DNA of 64,000 bases. Source: Eubacterium sp. Its GTDB lineage: Bacteria; Bacillota; Clostridia; Lachnospirales; Lachnospiraceae. This document shows positions 43,411 to 52,546 of this stretch, piece after piece. Every line of letters starts with the position of its first letter. The first letter of the stretch is position 1. Location: NCBI GenBank assembly GCA_017433825.1, contig JAFRGL010000006.1, forward strand, positions 62,001-126,000, given 5' to 3'. Position numbers and translations under genes: made by a program. The notes beneath the pieces are model-generated. The model saw nothing but the letters and a program-made list of their open reading frames with translations, did not search any database and was not told the DNA's origin.

Positions 43411-45864
43411 ATGCAGTTCGAAAAGCATCTGAAACGGTTGACTGTTTTATTTCTGGCGGCAGCTTTGCTGCTTCCGGGCGCGCCCGGCGTTGCGGCAAGG
43501 GCGGATTCTCCCACGGAGAATTCCGTAAATACGGGAGAGAATGAAAGCGCGGAAGAAGCCCTGCAGCGCCGGATGTCCGAAGAGGCGCTGCTTTTCGTGA
43601 AGGAAGCCGTTGAGGAAGAATGGGGAAAAGACGCTTTCGGACCGGAAGAGGAAAGCGATCTGCACCTTCTGGCCGCAAACCGGAATGAAATGGGATTTAC
43701 CTGTATTTACGAACAGTATTACAGGAATGTCCCCATCATCGGGGCTTCGATTGCGGTGACCGTAACGGACGATGAACCGGTCATGACCGGAATCTACTAT
43801 GACGTCAGCGCTTCCTTCGGGGATGATTTCGAGAAGCTGGTAAAGGAAGCACGGACACCGGCTGACTGGATGGAAAGCTGCAGTATTGAAAACTTCGGCA
43901 TCTGGTTTGACCATTCTTCACTGAAACCGGTCATTTATGTTTCGAAAGACGATACCGCTGTGGTGGCCAGGGATATCCGCGGCCGTCTGCAGTATGAGCT
44001 GGAAGACGGTACGGTGGAGAGCGCTTATTTCGAGGAGATCGTCAGTATCGACGGCGGGATCCTGTATGAGATGCGGGAGATTCCGGAAGACGGCATCGTG
44101 ATGGCGTTTGATACGACTGTATCCGCCGGTGAAAGTAAAAGCCTCCTTCCCGTACGGAATCTGAAAACGTTCATGAAAGGGAACGTGGATTATGCTTACA
44201 ACGAAGAATACAACTTCTTCGTTTTAAAGGGTACAATTTCGGATAAAAACCTGAACAGGACGATCACAGACCTTGCTTATTACGACGATAATCAGAAGAA
44301 TCACACCATGAAACCGCTGGACTTCTCCCGGGTATACCAGGCCAGAACCGCTTTATGGTCAGGCGCCAGGGACGAAGAAATATTGTCCATGATGCAGGTG
44401 TACTATGACGTGCTGCTCTGGTATGACAAAACCTTCGGTTATGAAGGGCTTGACGGTTCCGGCGGCTTAAGCGCTCTGGCTGTAATAGACGGCGGGACCC
44501 TTGCCGCCAATTATTCTTCGATCCTGGTCCTGATGCAGCAGCAGGTGGAAAAGGCGCCGGAGGTCCTTGCCCATGAAATCTGTCATTCCGTTATCCGGAG
44601 CCGGGCCGGCGTCGGCGGCGCTTACCCCTATATAAATGAGTCCATGGCCCTCCAGGAAGGCGTCAGCGACGTTTTCGCCGCATTGTACGCAAGGAACTGG
44701 AAGCTGGCTTCCGCAACGTCTTCGCCGAAAGATATTGCCGGAGCCAGAAATACCAGCATGGATGACTATATTTATGACAGTTATGTGGCCAATGAAAAAT
44801 ACGACGGTTCGGATAAGGAAGGAAAATACGGCAGACAGAAACTGGGGCAGTTTATCTGGGGGAAGTTTAAATATGCCGTTGACGGAACGATTTCGACTTT
44901 CAAGCTTATTGAAAAAACGGTCGATCCGCCGGTAAAGCTGTTTTCCCATGCGAACAATTTACGGCCGAAGGACGGCAGCAGCAACGGAAATAAGGAGGTC
45001 CATGAGAACGCTTTCATCCTTTCCCACACCCTCTATGAGGTCTGGAAAAAAGCGTACAACAAAGACTGGGACGTTTTCGGCCAGGATTTGTACCTGGCGC
45101 TGGCCCTTCTGAATGGCTCGCCGGATTTCGGCGACTTAAGGGACGCCCTTCTGGCGGTGATGGACGACGAAACGGCCGTCCGCAAAGCGTCGGAATGCTT
45201 CGACAAGGCGAAAATCGAAGGAAATGACGGCAGCCTGAAGCTGCGCAAAACCGTTCAGGCGGATCTGGAAAATGCCAGGCTGTCAGCCGACGGGAAAGCC
45301 GTATACGCGGAAGAATTCTTCGCGAATTACAAGGATACGGACAAGGTTTGCCTGGCGGACGTGACCGGAGACGGCGAAGAAGAAATGATAGTGGTGGAAT
45401 TTGACGAATACGGCGGCATCAACGGCCGCGTCTACACTCTCATCGGGAAAGGAGATACGCTTCACGCCGCGCAGATTTTCACCAAAACCGGGTCGTCATC
45501 CCATGCGGGCGGTTTCTTCAGCTGGTATCTCATGCCCGATGAAAAGCACGCCGGGTCATACTGCTTCTTTGAGGAGCTCGACATGTTATGGCAGGGCTAC
45601 GGTTCCCTGGAATACAATAAGTATTACCTTACAAAAGACGGTGAAGTCAGGAATACCGCCCATGGCTTTGTCAGCAGCGACAGCTACGGTTCAACGGACG
45701 ACAGCGGCAGAATCAGCGACGAGGCCTATGAAAACTATGGGGGCCTTATCGACCTCTTCCTTGCGGACTGCAGGATCCTGCACCGGGAATTTACAGCCGG
45801 CTCCCTTCAGTGTGCCGAGATGGAAATGAACCCCGCGAAGACCTTTGCGGGGTATGTGAAGTAA
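43411..45864 (+). CDS. Secreted M4-type (thermolysin-like) metallopeptidase
   Basis: 817 residues. A signal peptide (about 1-31, ending VAARA) precedes an FTP-like propeptide segment (YRNVPIIGASIAVTVTDDEPVM) and the catalytic domain. The zinc site is HEICH (about residue 389) with the third ligand Glu in NESMALQEGVSDVFA, matching thermolysin-type peptidases (HExxH...E). The C-terminal quarter has a FG-GAP-like stretch (CLADVTGDGEEEMIVVEF). No sortase motif is seen, so it is likely released. RBS GGAGG precedes the ATG at 43411. It is probably monocistronic, ahead of the tRNA cluster. Confidence 0.87.
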   Translation: MQFEKHLKRLTVLFLAAALLLPGAPGVAARADSPTENSVNTGENESAEEALQRRMSEEALLFVKEAVEEEWGKDAFGPEEESDLHLLAANRNEMGFTCIYEQYYRNVPIIGASIAVTVTDDEPVMTGIYYDVSASFGDDFEKLVKEARTPADWMESCSIENFGIWFDHSSLKPVIYVSKDDTAVVARDIRGRLQYELEDGTVESAYFEEIVSIDGGILYEMREIPEDGIVMAFDTTVSAGESKSLLPVRNLKTFMKGNVDYAYNEEYNFFVLKGTISDKNLNRTITDLAYYDDNQKNHTMKPLDFSRVYQARTALWSGARDEEILSMMQVYYDVLLWYDKTFGYEGLDGSGGLSALAVIDGGTLAANYSSILVLMQQQVEKAPEVLAHEICHSVIRSRAGVGGAYPYINESMALQEGVSDVFAALYARNWKLASATSSPKDIAGARNTSMDDYIYDSYVANEKYDGSDKEGKYGRQKLGQFIWGKFKYAVDGTISTFKLIEKTVDPPVKLFSHANNLRPKDGSSNGNKEVHENAFILSHTLYEVWKKAYNKDWDVFGQDLYLALALLNGSPDFGDLRDALLAVMDDETAVRKASECFDKAKIEGNDGSLKLRKTVQADLENARLSADGKAVYAEEFFANYKDTDKVCLADVTGDGEEEMIVVEFDEYGGINGRVYTLIGKGDTLHAAQIFTKTGSSSHAGGFFSWYLMPDEKHAGSYCFFEELDMLWQGYGSLEYNKYYLTKDGEVRNTAHGFVSSDSYGSTDDSGRISDEAYENYGGLIDLFLADCRILHREFTAGSLQCAEMEMNPAKTFAGYVK

Positions 45865-45914
45865 AGCAAAATATCCCCGGCGGGAGGTGGTGAAGATCCA
45901 GCGTAAATTTATAC

Positions 45915-45943
45915 TTGCATTTGCCCATGGATTGTGATAATAT
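45915..45943 (+). promoter_or_regulatory. Promoter of the tRNA cluster
   Basis: TTGCAT (45915-45920), 17-bp spacer, TAATAT (45938-45943), 45 bp before the first tRNA; a GATAAT shifted by 2 bp is an alternative -10. Confidence 0.45.
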
Positions 45944-45988
45944 GTCTCGGTGTCAGGCGTTGAATGGTTGACGGGTGACATGGAAAAT

Positions 45989-46061
45989 GCCGATATGGCT
46001 CAATTGGCAGAGCAGCTGATTTGTAATCAGCAGGTTAACGGTTCGAGTCCGTTTATCGGCT
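45989..46061 (+). tRNA. tRNA-Thr (UGU)
   Basis: The acceptor stem GCCGATA (45989-45995) pairs with TATCGGC (46054-46060). The anticodon loop TTTGTAA gives anticodon TGT (Thr), and the T-arm has GGTTCGAGTCC. D-arm GCTC...GAGC is also clear. No CCA is encoded. Confidence 0.95.
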
Positions 46062-46072
46062 TTTCTTTTTCT

Positions 46073-46146
46073 GGACCCTTAGCTCAGTTGGTTAGAGCAG
46101 CCGGCTCATAACCGGTCGGTCCTGGGTTCGAGTCCCCGAGGGTCCA
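46073..46146 (+). tRNA. tRNA with CAT anticodon (Met, or Ile2)
   Basis: Acceptor GGACCCT (46073-46079) pairs with AGGGTCC (46139-46145). The anticodon loop CTCATAA gives CAT. The body resembles both elongator tRNA-Met and the tRNA-Ile2 that carries a lysidine at C34, so the charged amino acid is not settled. It follows the Thr tRNA by 11 bp. Confidence 0.93.
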
Positions 46147-46173
46147 TTCGCATCATGCTTGCGGTCATATTAT

Positions 46174-46247
46174 GGCCCGGTGGCTCAGCTGGTTAGAGCG
46201 CCGCCCTGTCACGGCGGAGGTCGTCGGTTCGAACCCGATCCGGGTCG
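46174..46247 (+). tRNA. tRNA-Asp (GUC)
   Basis: Acceptor GGCCCGG (46174-46180) pairs with CCGGGTC (46240-46246), with one GT pair. Anticodon stem CCGCC/GGCGG and loop CTGTCAC give GTC (Asp). T-loop GTTCGAACC is standard. Third in the cluster. Confidence 0.95.
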
Positions 46248-46253
46248 CTTGCG

Positions 46254-46286
46254 AAAGAAGGATTCCGTATGGTTTCCTTCTTTTTA
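46254..46286 (+). terminator. Terminator of the tRNA cluster
   Basis: A 9-bp stem AAAGAAGGA/TCCTTCTTT (46254-46262 with 46275-46283) with a short inner pairing, followed by TT. Confidence 0.8.
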
Positions 46287-46537
46287 TTTCCCTTTGGAAA
46301 TACTTAACATAATTTACCAAAATTAGCCGCAAAAATTCATCATTTTTTCGGACTACAAGATATAGTAACAGGAGGGGAGACTTGTGCTTGTATCTTGTGG
46401 TTTTATAAAAAAGCGTGTGAATCATACCTAAAAACCGCTAAATTTGGGTTTGATTTTTCCGATTCTTTGTGTTTAACTGTATCTGGGGTGTTTGAAGGGT
46501 GAATTGCTTTTACAGTTTTCTTTTCGGGGAATGAAAA

Positions 46538-47422
46538 ATGTTAACTGCAATTCAGGATTACATAAACTATTTACATAATATAAAAAAGGTTTCACATAAT
46601 ACGGAGATCTCCTATGAGCGCGACCTGAAAAAGGCTGCGGTCTTTTTTGACGCCTGTAAAGTGACAAAACCGGAAGAGGTAACACCGGAAGTGCTGGATT
46701 CTTATATTGACAGCCTGACGGAAGAGAAGCTTACGGCAGCCACAGTTTCCAGGAAGATTGCCGCTTTACGTTCCTTTTTTCAGTATTTAAGTGCAAGAGG
46801 GGATATTTCCTCCGATCCTTCCGCAGGCCTGAAGCCGCCGAAGGTGGAGAAGAAGGATCCGGTTATCATGACCGTGGACGAGGTGGACCGCCTGCTTTCC
46901 ATGCCCAATACCAGAACACTTAAAGGCATGCGGGACAGGGCCATGCTGGAGCTTTTGTACGCTACCGGTATCCGGGTGAGTGAGCTTATCGACCTGAAGA
47001 TGGATGATCTGGATCTTGCCAGGGGCTGTATTGTGTGCAGGATGACCGGCAGGCAGCGATGGATTCCGTTCGGCGACGTGGCCAGGCAGTCTGTGATTAT
47101 TTACATTGACTATGCCAGGGAGTCCCTGCTGAAAGGTGCGCCTAGCGAGTATCTGTTCACCAACTGCTCCGGCGGAAGTATGAGCCGCCAGGGCTTCTGG
47201 AAGGTGCTCAAAGGCTATGCGCATGCCGCAGGCATCGAAAGCGATATTACACCTCACACGCTGCGGCATTCCTTTGCCGCCCATATGCTGGAAAACGGCG
47301 CGGACTTAAAGAGTGTCCAGGAAATGCTGGGACACTCGGATATTTCCACTACTTCCATGTATACCGCATCAAAGGAAAACCGGCTGCGCAGGGTTTACGC
47401 GAAAACCCATCCCAGAAGATAA
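46538..47422 (+). CDS. xerD: Site-specific tyrosine recombinase XerD
   Basis: 294 residues, the usual XerD length. The N-terminal SAM-like core-binding domain (IQDYINYLHNIKKVSHNTEISYERDL) is followed by the catalytic domain with Arg in YATGIRVSELIDL, HTLRHSFAAHML (His-x-x-Arg), LGHSDISTTSMY with the second His and the nucleophile Tyr. Together with XerC it resolves chromosome dimers at dif. It lies near a tRNA cluster, but no dif-like or att site or cargo is seen, so it looks chromosomal. A 250-bp AT-rich gap before it holds nothing I can identify; GGGGA at 46526-46530 is the likely RBS. Confidence 0.87.
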   Translation: MLTAIQDYINYLHNIKKVSHNTEISYERDLKKAAVFFDACKVTKPEEVTPEVLDSYIDSLTEEKLTAATVSRKIAALRSFFQYLSARGDISSDPSAGLKPPKVEKKDPVIMTVDEVDRLLSMPNTRTLKGMRDRAMLELLYATGIRVSELIDLKMDDLDLARGCIVCRMTGRQRWIPFGDVARQSVIIYIDYARESLLKGAPSEYLFTNCSGGSMSRQGFWKVLKGYAHAAGIESDITPHTLRHSFAAHMLENGADLKSVQEMLGHSDISTTSMYTASKENRLRRVYAKTHPRR

Positions 47423-47442
47423 GAAAGGATGAACTTAAAACG

Positions 47443-47476
47443 CCGGGCGGTTCGTTTGGAGAACCTGCCCGGTTTT
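47443..47476 (+). terminator. Terminator after xerD
   Basis: A GC-rich stem (47443-47453 with 47461-47472, one bulged base) followed by TTTT. Confidence 0.65.
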
Positions 47477-47498
47477 GTGTTAAAGAAGGAAGGCAGAA

Positions 47499-48254
47499 AT
47501 GAGAGGAGACTGGCATTTACATACCTGTTTTTCCGCGGACAGCGACGCGAAGGTGGAAGACATGCTGGATGCCGCAGTGCGGCTGGGTATGAAGGAAGTC
47601 TGCATCACGGACCATTACGACATGTATTTTCCTGATGAAAGCTTTGTCTTTGATCCGGATGAATACTTCCGTGTGCTTTCAGATTATAAAGAAGCCTATA
47701 AAGACCGCCTGCAGGTCCGCATCGGCGTGGAGCTGGGCCTGGACTGTGAGCATACGGATGAGATAAATGCTTTCGCGGCGGAATGGCCCTTTGAATATGT
47801 TATCGGTTCGGTCCACAAGCTGTTTGACAAAGACCCCTACGAACGGGCGGATTATGACTGCGATGACGATACTTTTTACAGGGAATATTTCAAACGCTGC
47901 GCGGACTGCATCCGTGTCTGCAGCAACTTTGATGTTTTCGGCCATCTGGATTATGTAGTGCGGTACGGTTATACGAAAGCGGCGGACTACAGCTATGAAC
48001 GGTACCGGACGGAAATCGACGATATTCTGAAAGCGCTGATTGAAAGGAATATCCCGCTCGAAGTCAATACCGCCGGCATGAAAAGCGTGGGCTTTGCCCA
48101 TCCACACCCGGACATACTGAAACGTTACATTGCTCTTGGGGGCAGAAGGTACAACATGGGGTCCGACGCCCATGTGCCTGAGCATGTGGGTTACGGTTTT
48201 GAGGAAGCAGAAAAAACACTAAATAAGCTTGTATTTTTGGAACCGATAAGGTAA
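47499..48254 (+). CDS. PHP-domain phosphoesterase, HisJ-like
   Basis: 251 residues with the PHP metal-binding fold. Metal ligands are in DWHLHTCFSADS (HxH), CITDHYDM, RIGVELGLDC, IGSVHKLF, GHLDYVVR and MGSDAHVPEHV, the full pattern of HisJ-type histidinol-phosphate phosphatases. No other histidine genes are adjacent, so the substrate could be another phosphate ester. ATG 47499 follows AAGGAAGG. It precedes gap by 90 bp. Confidence 0.87.
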   Translation: MRGDWHLHTCFSADSDAKVEDMLDAAVRLGMKEVCITDHYDMYFPDESFVFDPDEYFRVLSDYKEAYKDRLQVRIGVELGLDCEHTDEINAFAAEWPFEYVIGSVHKLFDKDPYERADYDCDDDTFYREYFKRCADCIRVCSNFDVFGHLDYVVRYGYTKAADYSYERYRTEIDDILKALIERNIPLEVNTAGMKSVGFAHPHPDILKRYIALGGRRYNMGSDAHVPEHVGYGFEEAEKTLNKLVFLEPIR

Positions 48255-48344
48255 GATAACTGTGTATGTGCTGAGCATTTACGCATACTGAATTAAGAAG
48301 AAAAATTGCTGTTGAGACAGCGATATTTTAAGGAGGAATTTAAA

Positions 48345-49364
48345 ATGGCTGTAAGAGTTGCAATTAATGGTTTCGGCCGTATCGGACGTCTTGCCTTCAG
48401 ACAGATGTTCGGCGCTGAGGGGTATGAAGTGGTTGCTATCAATGACCTGACCTCTCCCAAGATGCTGGCGCATCTGCTGAAATACGATTCATCCCAGGGC
48501 AAATACGCACTGGCTGACACGGTCAGCTATGACGAAGAAGCGGGCACCATCACCGTGGACGGCACAACCATTAAGATTTACAAAGAATCCGAGGCTGTGA
48601 ACCTTCCCTGGAAGGAACTGGCAGTGGACGTTGTCCTGGAATGTACCGGTTTCTATACTTCCAAATCCAAGGCGGAAGCCCACATCAAAGCCGGCGCCAG
48701 GAAAGTCGTTATTTCCGCTCCTGCAGGCGATGACCTTCCCACCGTTGTATTCAATGTAAATCATGACATTCTTAAGCCTGAAGATACGGTTATTTCCGCC
48801 GCTTCCTGCACCACCAACTGTCTGGCACCCATGGCAAAGGCATTAAACGAGCTGGCACCCATCAAGTCCAGCATCATGTGCACCATCCATGCCTATACCG
48901 GCGACCAGATGACCCTGGACGGTCCGCAGAAGAAGGGCGATTTAAGAAGATCCCGCGCGGCTGCAGTGAACATCGTTCCCAACAGCACCGGTGCTGCGAA
49001 AGCCATCGGCCTTGTTATTCCTTCCCTGAAGGGCAAACTCATCGGTGCGGCACAGCGTGTTCCTACCCCCACCGGTTCCACCACCATCCTTACCGCAGTT
49101 GTGGAAGGCACCGTTACCGTTGACGAGATCAATGCGAAGATGAAAGCATCCGCCAATGAATCCTTCGGCTACAACACGGATGAAATCGTATCCTCCGATA
49201 TCATCGGCATGCGCTTCGGTTCCCTGTTCGATGCCACCCAGACCATGGTGCTTCCGCTGGACAACGGCACCACCGAGGTACAGGTTGTTTCCTGGTATGA
49301 CAACGAAAACTCCTACACCTCACAGATGGTAAGGACCATCAAATACTTTTCAGAACTGAAATAA
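48345..49364 (+). CDS. gap: Glyceraldehyde-3-phosphate dehydrogenase
   Basis: 339 residues. NAD-binding [14 protein letters not shown] at the N-terminus, catalytic Cys in [12 protein letters not shown], His in [11 protein letters not shown] and phosphate-binding [14 protein letters not shown] are all present. It oxidises and phosphorylates glyceraldehyde 3-phosphate to 1,3-bisphosphoglycerate with NAD. The start at 48345 follows AAGGAGG (48330-48336). A terminator at 49382 separates it from pgk, so the glycolytic genes are adjacent but can be expressed in different amounts. Confidence 0.97.
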   Translation: MAVRVAINGFGRIGRLAFRQMFGAEGYEVVAINDLTSPKMLAHLLKYDSSQGKYALADTVSYDEEAGTITVDGTTIKIYKESEAVNLPWKELAVDVVLECTGFYTSKSKAEAHIKAGARKVVISAPAGDDLPTVVFNVNHDILKPEDTVISAASCTTNCLAPMAKALNELAPIKSSIMCTIHAYTGDQMTLDGPQKKGDLRRSRAAAVNIVPNSTGAAKAIGLVIPSLKGKLIGAAQRVPTPTGSTTILTAVVEGTVTVDEINAKMKASANESFGYNTDEIVSSDIIGMRFGSLFDATQTMVLPLDNGTTEVQVVSWYDNENSYTSQMVRTIKYFSELK

Positions 49365-49381
49365 AGCAGACGTTATAACGG

Positions 49382-49411
49382 GCTGCCGCATTCGCGTGCG
49401 GCAGCTTTTTT
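49382..49411 (+). terminator. Terminator between gap and pgk
   Basis: A 9-bp stem GCTGCCGCA/TGCGGCAGC (49382-49390 with 49397-49405), 6-nt loop, TTTTTT tail. Confidence 0.88.
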
Positions 49412-49471
49412 CAAATGAAAACCTCTGCCGGATGCTCTAAAAAAAATCCGGCGGAATTACGGAGGACAAAT

Positions 49472-50677
49472 ATGCTGAATAAAGTAAGTGTTGACGATAT
49501 CAATGTTTCCGGCAAAAGAGTACTGGTCCGCTGCGACTTCAACGTACCCTTAAAAGACGGACAGATTACCGACGACAACCGCCTGGTGGCCGCCCTGCCC
49601 ACTATTAAAAAGCTTATGGACGGCGGCGCGAGAGTGATTCTGTGCTCTCATCTGGGCAAGCCGAAAGGTGAGCCGAAGCCGGAGCTGTCCCTTGCGCCGG
49701 TGGCGGAAGCGCTGACGAAGCTTCTGGGCGTTGAAGTGAAATTTGCCGCTGACCGGGAAGTGGTCGGCGAAAACGCGAAGGCAGCCGCTGCCGCGATGAA
49801 AGACGGCGATGTCATCCTGCTGGAGAATACCAGATACCGCAAGGAAGAAGAGAAGAACGAAGAGAATTATTCGAAAGAACTGGCGGGGCTTTGCGACCTC
49901 TTCGTGGACGATGCCTTCGGCACAGCCCACAGGGCGCACTGCTCCAATGTCGGCGTGACCGCATTCGTACAGCCTGCGGCTGTCGGTTATCTGATGCAGA
50001 AAGAGATTGAATACCTGGGCAACGCCGTGAACAATCCCGTGCGTCCCTTTACTGCCATTTTAGGCGGTTCCAAAGTAGCGGATAAGCTGAATGTTATCTC
50101 CAACCTCCTGGAGAAATGCGACACCCTGATTATCGGCGGCGGCATGGCGTTTACCTTCCTGGCCGCGCAGGGCTTCAGCACAGGCAAATCCCTGCTGGAC
50201 GAGACCAAGATCGACTACTGTAAAGATATGCTGGCAAAAGCGGAAAAACTCGGCAAAAAGATCCTGCTTCCCGTAGATGTGGTTATCGCGAAGGAATTCC
50301 CGAATCCCATTGACGCGGAAATCGAAGTGCAGGTCTGCGCTGCGGACGCGATTCCGGAAGACTGCATGGGCCTGGATATCGGACCCGAAACCGCAAAGCT
50401 TTATGCCGATACCGTAAAGGCTTCCAAAACCGTGGTATGGAACGGCCCCATGGGCGTGTTTGAGAATCCGGTCCTGGCGAAAGGTACGCTGGAAGTGGCC
50501 AAAGCCATGGCCGAAACCGATGCCACCACCGTTATCGGCGGCGGCGATTCCGCAGCAGCAGTCAACCAGATGGGCCTGGCGGATAAAATGACCCACGTTT
50601 CCACCGGCGGCGGCGCCTCTCTGGAATTTCTCGAAGGCAAGGAACTGCCCGGTGTCACAGCAGCGACAGACAAATAA
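49472..50677 (+). CDS. pgk: Phosphoglycerate kinase
   Basis: 401 residues. N-terminal [14 protein letters not shown] and CSHLGKPKG (substrate binding), [25 protein letters not shown], and the C-terminal nucleotide motifs [13 protein letters not shown] and [14 protein letters not shown]. It transfers phosphate from 1,3-bisphosphoglycerate to ADP. ATG 49472 with GGAGG at 49461-49465 is the start. A structured element (50733-50873) lies between it and tpiA. Confidence 0.97.
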   Translation: MLNKVSVDDINVSGKRVLVRCDFNVPLKDGQITDDNRLVAALPTIKKLMDGGARVILCSHLGKPKGEPKPELSLAPVAEALTKLLGVEVKFAADREVVGENAKAAAAAMKDGDVILLENTRYRKEEEKNEENYSKELAGLCDLFVDDAFGTAHRAHCSNVGVTAFVQPAAVGYLMQKEIEYLGNAVNNPVRPFTAILGGSKVADKLNVISNLLEKCDTLIIGGGMAFTFLAAQGFSTGKSLLDETKIDYCKDMLAKAEKLGKKILLPVDVVIAKEFPNPIDAEIEVQVCAADAIPEDCMGLDIGPETAKLYADTVKASKTVVWNGPMGVFENPVLAKGTLEVAKAMAETDATTVIGGGDSAAAVNQMGLADKMTHVSTGGGASLEFLEGKELPGVTAATDK

Positions 50678-50732
50678 AAACAGCCGGAATACAAGCACTT
50701 TGACGGCGACAGGTTAATAGTAAAATTTCAGA

Positions 50733-50873
50733 AAGAATCCTGAATGTTTTCTGAAGGGGACATCCGCAGCCCCGGCACTTTGCGATTCGTGAACGAATGT
50801 GAACGAGCGCATTAGTGCCGTTGGAGCGAGGACTAAGCGAGAGCGGTCCCCGGAAGAAACATACAGGATTCTT
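50733..50873. ncRNA. Highly structured element between pgk and tpiA
   Basis: Closed by a perfect 10-bp stem (50733-50742 with 50864-50873), extended inside by TGTTT/AAACA (50745-50749 with 50857-50861). Within are GGGGAC/GTCCCC (50756-50761 with 50846-50851), a 7-bp stem CGGCACT/AGTGCCG (50773-50779 with 50814-50820) and, inside it, TGCG/CGCA and ATTCG-TGAA-CGAAT. No T-run follows, so it is not a simple terminator. It may be a structured RNA or an interspersed DNA repeat; a 19-bp stretch (50774-50792) recurs with 17 matches at 29785-29803. Confidence 0.55.
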
Positions 50874-50907
50874 AATAGAATAATAATTTTAGGAGAGAGT
50901 AAGTAGT

Positions 50908-51654
50908 ATGCGTAGAAAAATAATCGCCGGCAACTGGAAGATGAACATGACCCCCACGGAAGCCGTTGCCCTGGTTGAAACCCTGAAACCCCTTGTAGCC
51001 ACCGAAGAGTCCGACGTGGTCTTCGGTGTTCCCGCCATTGACATTGTCCCCGTTGTGAAAGCCTGCGAAGGCACCAACATCGCGGTGGCGGCCGAAAACA
51101 TGTATTTTGAAGAAAAAGGCGCCTATACCGGCGAGATTTCCCCGCTGATGCTTGTGGATGCCGGCGTAAAATACGTCATTCTCGGGCATTCCGAAAGAAG
51201 GGAATATTTCCACGAAACCAACGAAGACATCAACAAAAAAGTCCTCTGCGCGTTTGCCCACGGCCTGACGCCCATTATGTGCTGCGGCGAGACCCTGACA
51301 CAGAGGGAGCAGGGAATTACCATGGACTTCATCCGCCAGCAGGTGAAAGTAGGTTTTCAGAATGTGACCAAGGAACAGGCCATGACAGCAGTCATCGCCT
51401 ATGAGCCCATCTGGGCCATCGGCACCGGCAAGACAGCCACATCCGAACAGGCCGAAGAAGTCTGCAAAGGCATCCGTGCGTGTATCTGTGAGATGTATGA
51501 TGCCGAAACCGCGGAAGCCATCCGCATCCAGTACGGCGGCAGCGTGAATGCAGGCAACGCGGCGGAACTGTTCGCCATGCCCGATATTGACGGCGGTCTC
51601 GTGGGCGGCGCCTCCCTTAAAGCCGATTTCGGCAAAATTGTAAACTACAAGTAA
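50908..51654 (+). CDS. tpiA: Triosephosphate isomerase
   Basis: 248 residues. The N-terminal [10 protein letters not shown], the catalytic His in [11 protein letters not shown], the catalytic Glu in [15 protein letters not shown] and the phosphate loops YGGSVNAGN and GGLVGGASL are all seen. It interconverts dihydroxyacetone phosphate and glyceraldehyde 3-phosphate. RBS TAGGAGAG lies before ATG 50908. Ten bp after it, dtd begins. Confidence 0.97.
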   Translation: MRRKIIAGNWKMNMTPTEAVALVETLKPLVATEESDVVFGVPAIDIVPVVKACEGTNIAVAAENMYFEEKGAYTGEISPLMLVDAGVKYVILGHSERREYFHETNEDINKKVLCAFAHGLTPIMCCGETLTQREQGITMDFIRQQVKVGFQNVTKEQAMTAVIAYEPIWAIGTGKTATSEQAEEVCKGIRACICEMYDAETAEAIRIQYGGSVNAGNAAELFAMPDIDGGLVGGASLKADFGKIVNYK

Positions 51655-51663
51655 GGTATACAC

Positions 51664-52113
51664 ATGCGATTTGTAATACAGCGCGTCAGAGAAGCCTCCG
51701 TTTCCATAGACGGCAGGGTGTATGATTCCATCGGTAAAGGCCTTCTGATTCTCTGCGGTATCTCCGGCACGGACGACGAAACAACAGCTGCCAAAATGGT
51801 GAAAAAAGCCTGCGGCCTGCGTATCTTCGAAGACAGTGAGGGAAAGACCAATCTGTCCGCGAAGGATGTGGGCGGGGAAATCATGATTATCTCCCAGTTC
51901 ACCCTCTATGCCGACTGCAAAAGGGGAAACCGGCCCGGATTTACGGATGCCGGCAAACCGGATATGGCGTCCCCCCTCTATGAGTTCGTACTGAAAGAAG
52001 CAGGCAGTTATTTCCCGAAAGTGGCAAGGGGAATCTTCGGCGCAGATATGAAAGTTAGCCTCTTAAATGACGGCCCGTTTACGATCCTGCTGGATTCCGA
52101 TACCCTGTTTTAA
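51664..52113 (+). CDS. dtd: D-aminoacyl-tRNA deacylase
   Basis: 149 residues, normal DTD length. [19 protein letters not shown] is the standard start, [18 protein letters not shown] carries the SQFTL motif and [12 protein letters not shown] the C-terminal NxGP-like motif; together they make the cross-subunit active site. It removes D-amino acids (and Gly from tRNA-Ala) from mischarged tRNA. It lies 10 bp after tpiA and is likely cotranscribed. Confidence 0.96.
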   Translation: MRFVIQRVREASVSIDGRVYDSIGKGLLILCGISGTDDETTAAKMVKKACGLRIFEDSEGKTNLSAKDVGGEIMIISQFTLYADCKRGNRPGFTDAGKPDMASPLYEFVLKEAGSYFPKVARGIFGADMKVSLLNDGPFTILLDSDTLF

Positions 52114-52222
52114 TGCAGGGGCGGAAGTTTCCGGCTGCTTTAAAAAAACGGCTGGAAACAGATTCCCCATATGTGCAATTTAACAAGGGGTCACGGAAGA
52201 TAACTAATTATGTCAAGCGTTA

Positions 52223-52340
52223 GTTTCCACAAATAAATGTGGAAAATGTGGAAAAGGTCCGAAATCAAAGGTTTTCGGGCCTTTTTTTACACAGGGAATT
52301 TGGCTCAATTTGTGGATAAAGTGGAAAACTTTGTGAAAAA
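52223..52340. other. Cluster of DnaA-box-like 9-mers
   Basis: TGTGGATAA (52311-52319) is an exact DnaA box on the minus strand (TTATCCACA). Near it are two abutting one-mismatch copies TGTGGAAAA (52238-52246 and 52247-52255) and weaker versions at 52223-52231, 52320-52328 and 52332-52340. The region is AT-rich and free of genes (434 bp between dtd and the lipoprotein gene). dnaA and other origin genes are not in the window, so this may be a DnaA-titration or regulatory cluster rather than oriC. Confidence 0.45.
52255..52288 (+). terminator. Terminator after dtd
   Basis: A 10-bp stem (52255-52264 with 52273-52282, one TG pair) followed by TTTTTTT. It ends tpiA-dtd transcripts and lies within the DnaA-box-like cluster. 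Confidence 0.82.
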
Positions 52341-52432
52341 CCCTTATTTGTCCTGCATCTTATGCAATTTGACGGTAAAATAAAAAAGGCAACCGGGACA
52401 ATTGAAAATCCTTGGAAAAACTGTTTAATAAA

Positions 52433-52461
52433 TTGATCGGAAACGCCGGTTGTGGTATATT
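52433..52461 (+). promoter_or_regulatory. Promoter of the lipoprotein-trmB-pyk run
   Basis: TTGATC (52433-52438), 17-bp spacer, TATATT (52456-52461), 85 bp before the start codon. Confidence 0.6.
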
Positions 52462-52546
52462 GTTCACGTTAGCCTGACGCTTAAAATACCTGGTATGGTT
52501 TACGGCAGGCAGCAAATCAGACAGCAATGGAAAACAAGGAAGAATA

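Noticed and set aside
46165-46425. Minus-strand reading frame with the GFEPTTSAVTG motif
   Set aside because: This is the well-known false protein made by reading across the antisense of a tRNA gene (here tRNA-Asp); it has no RBS or family.
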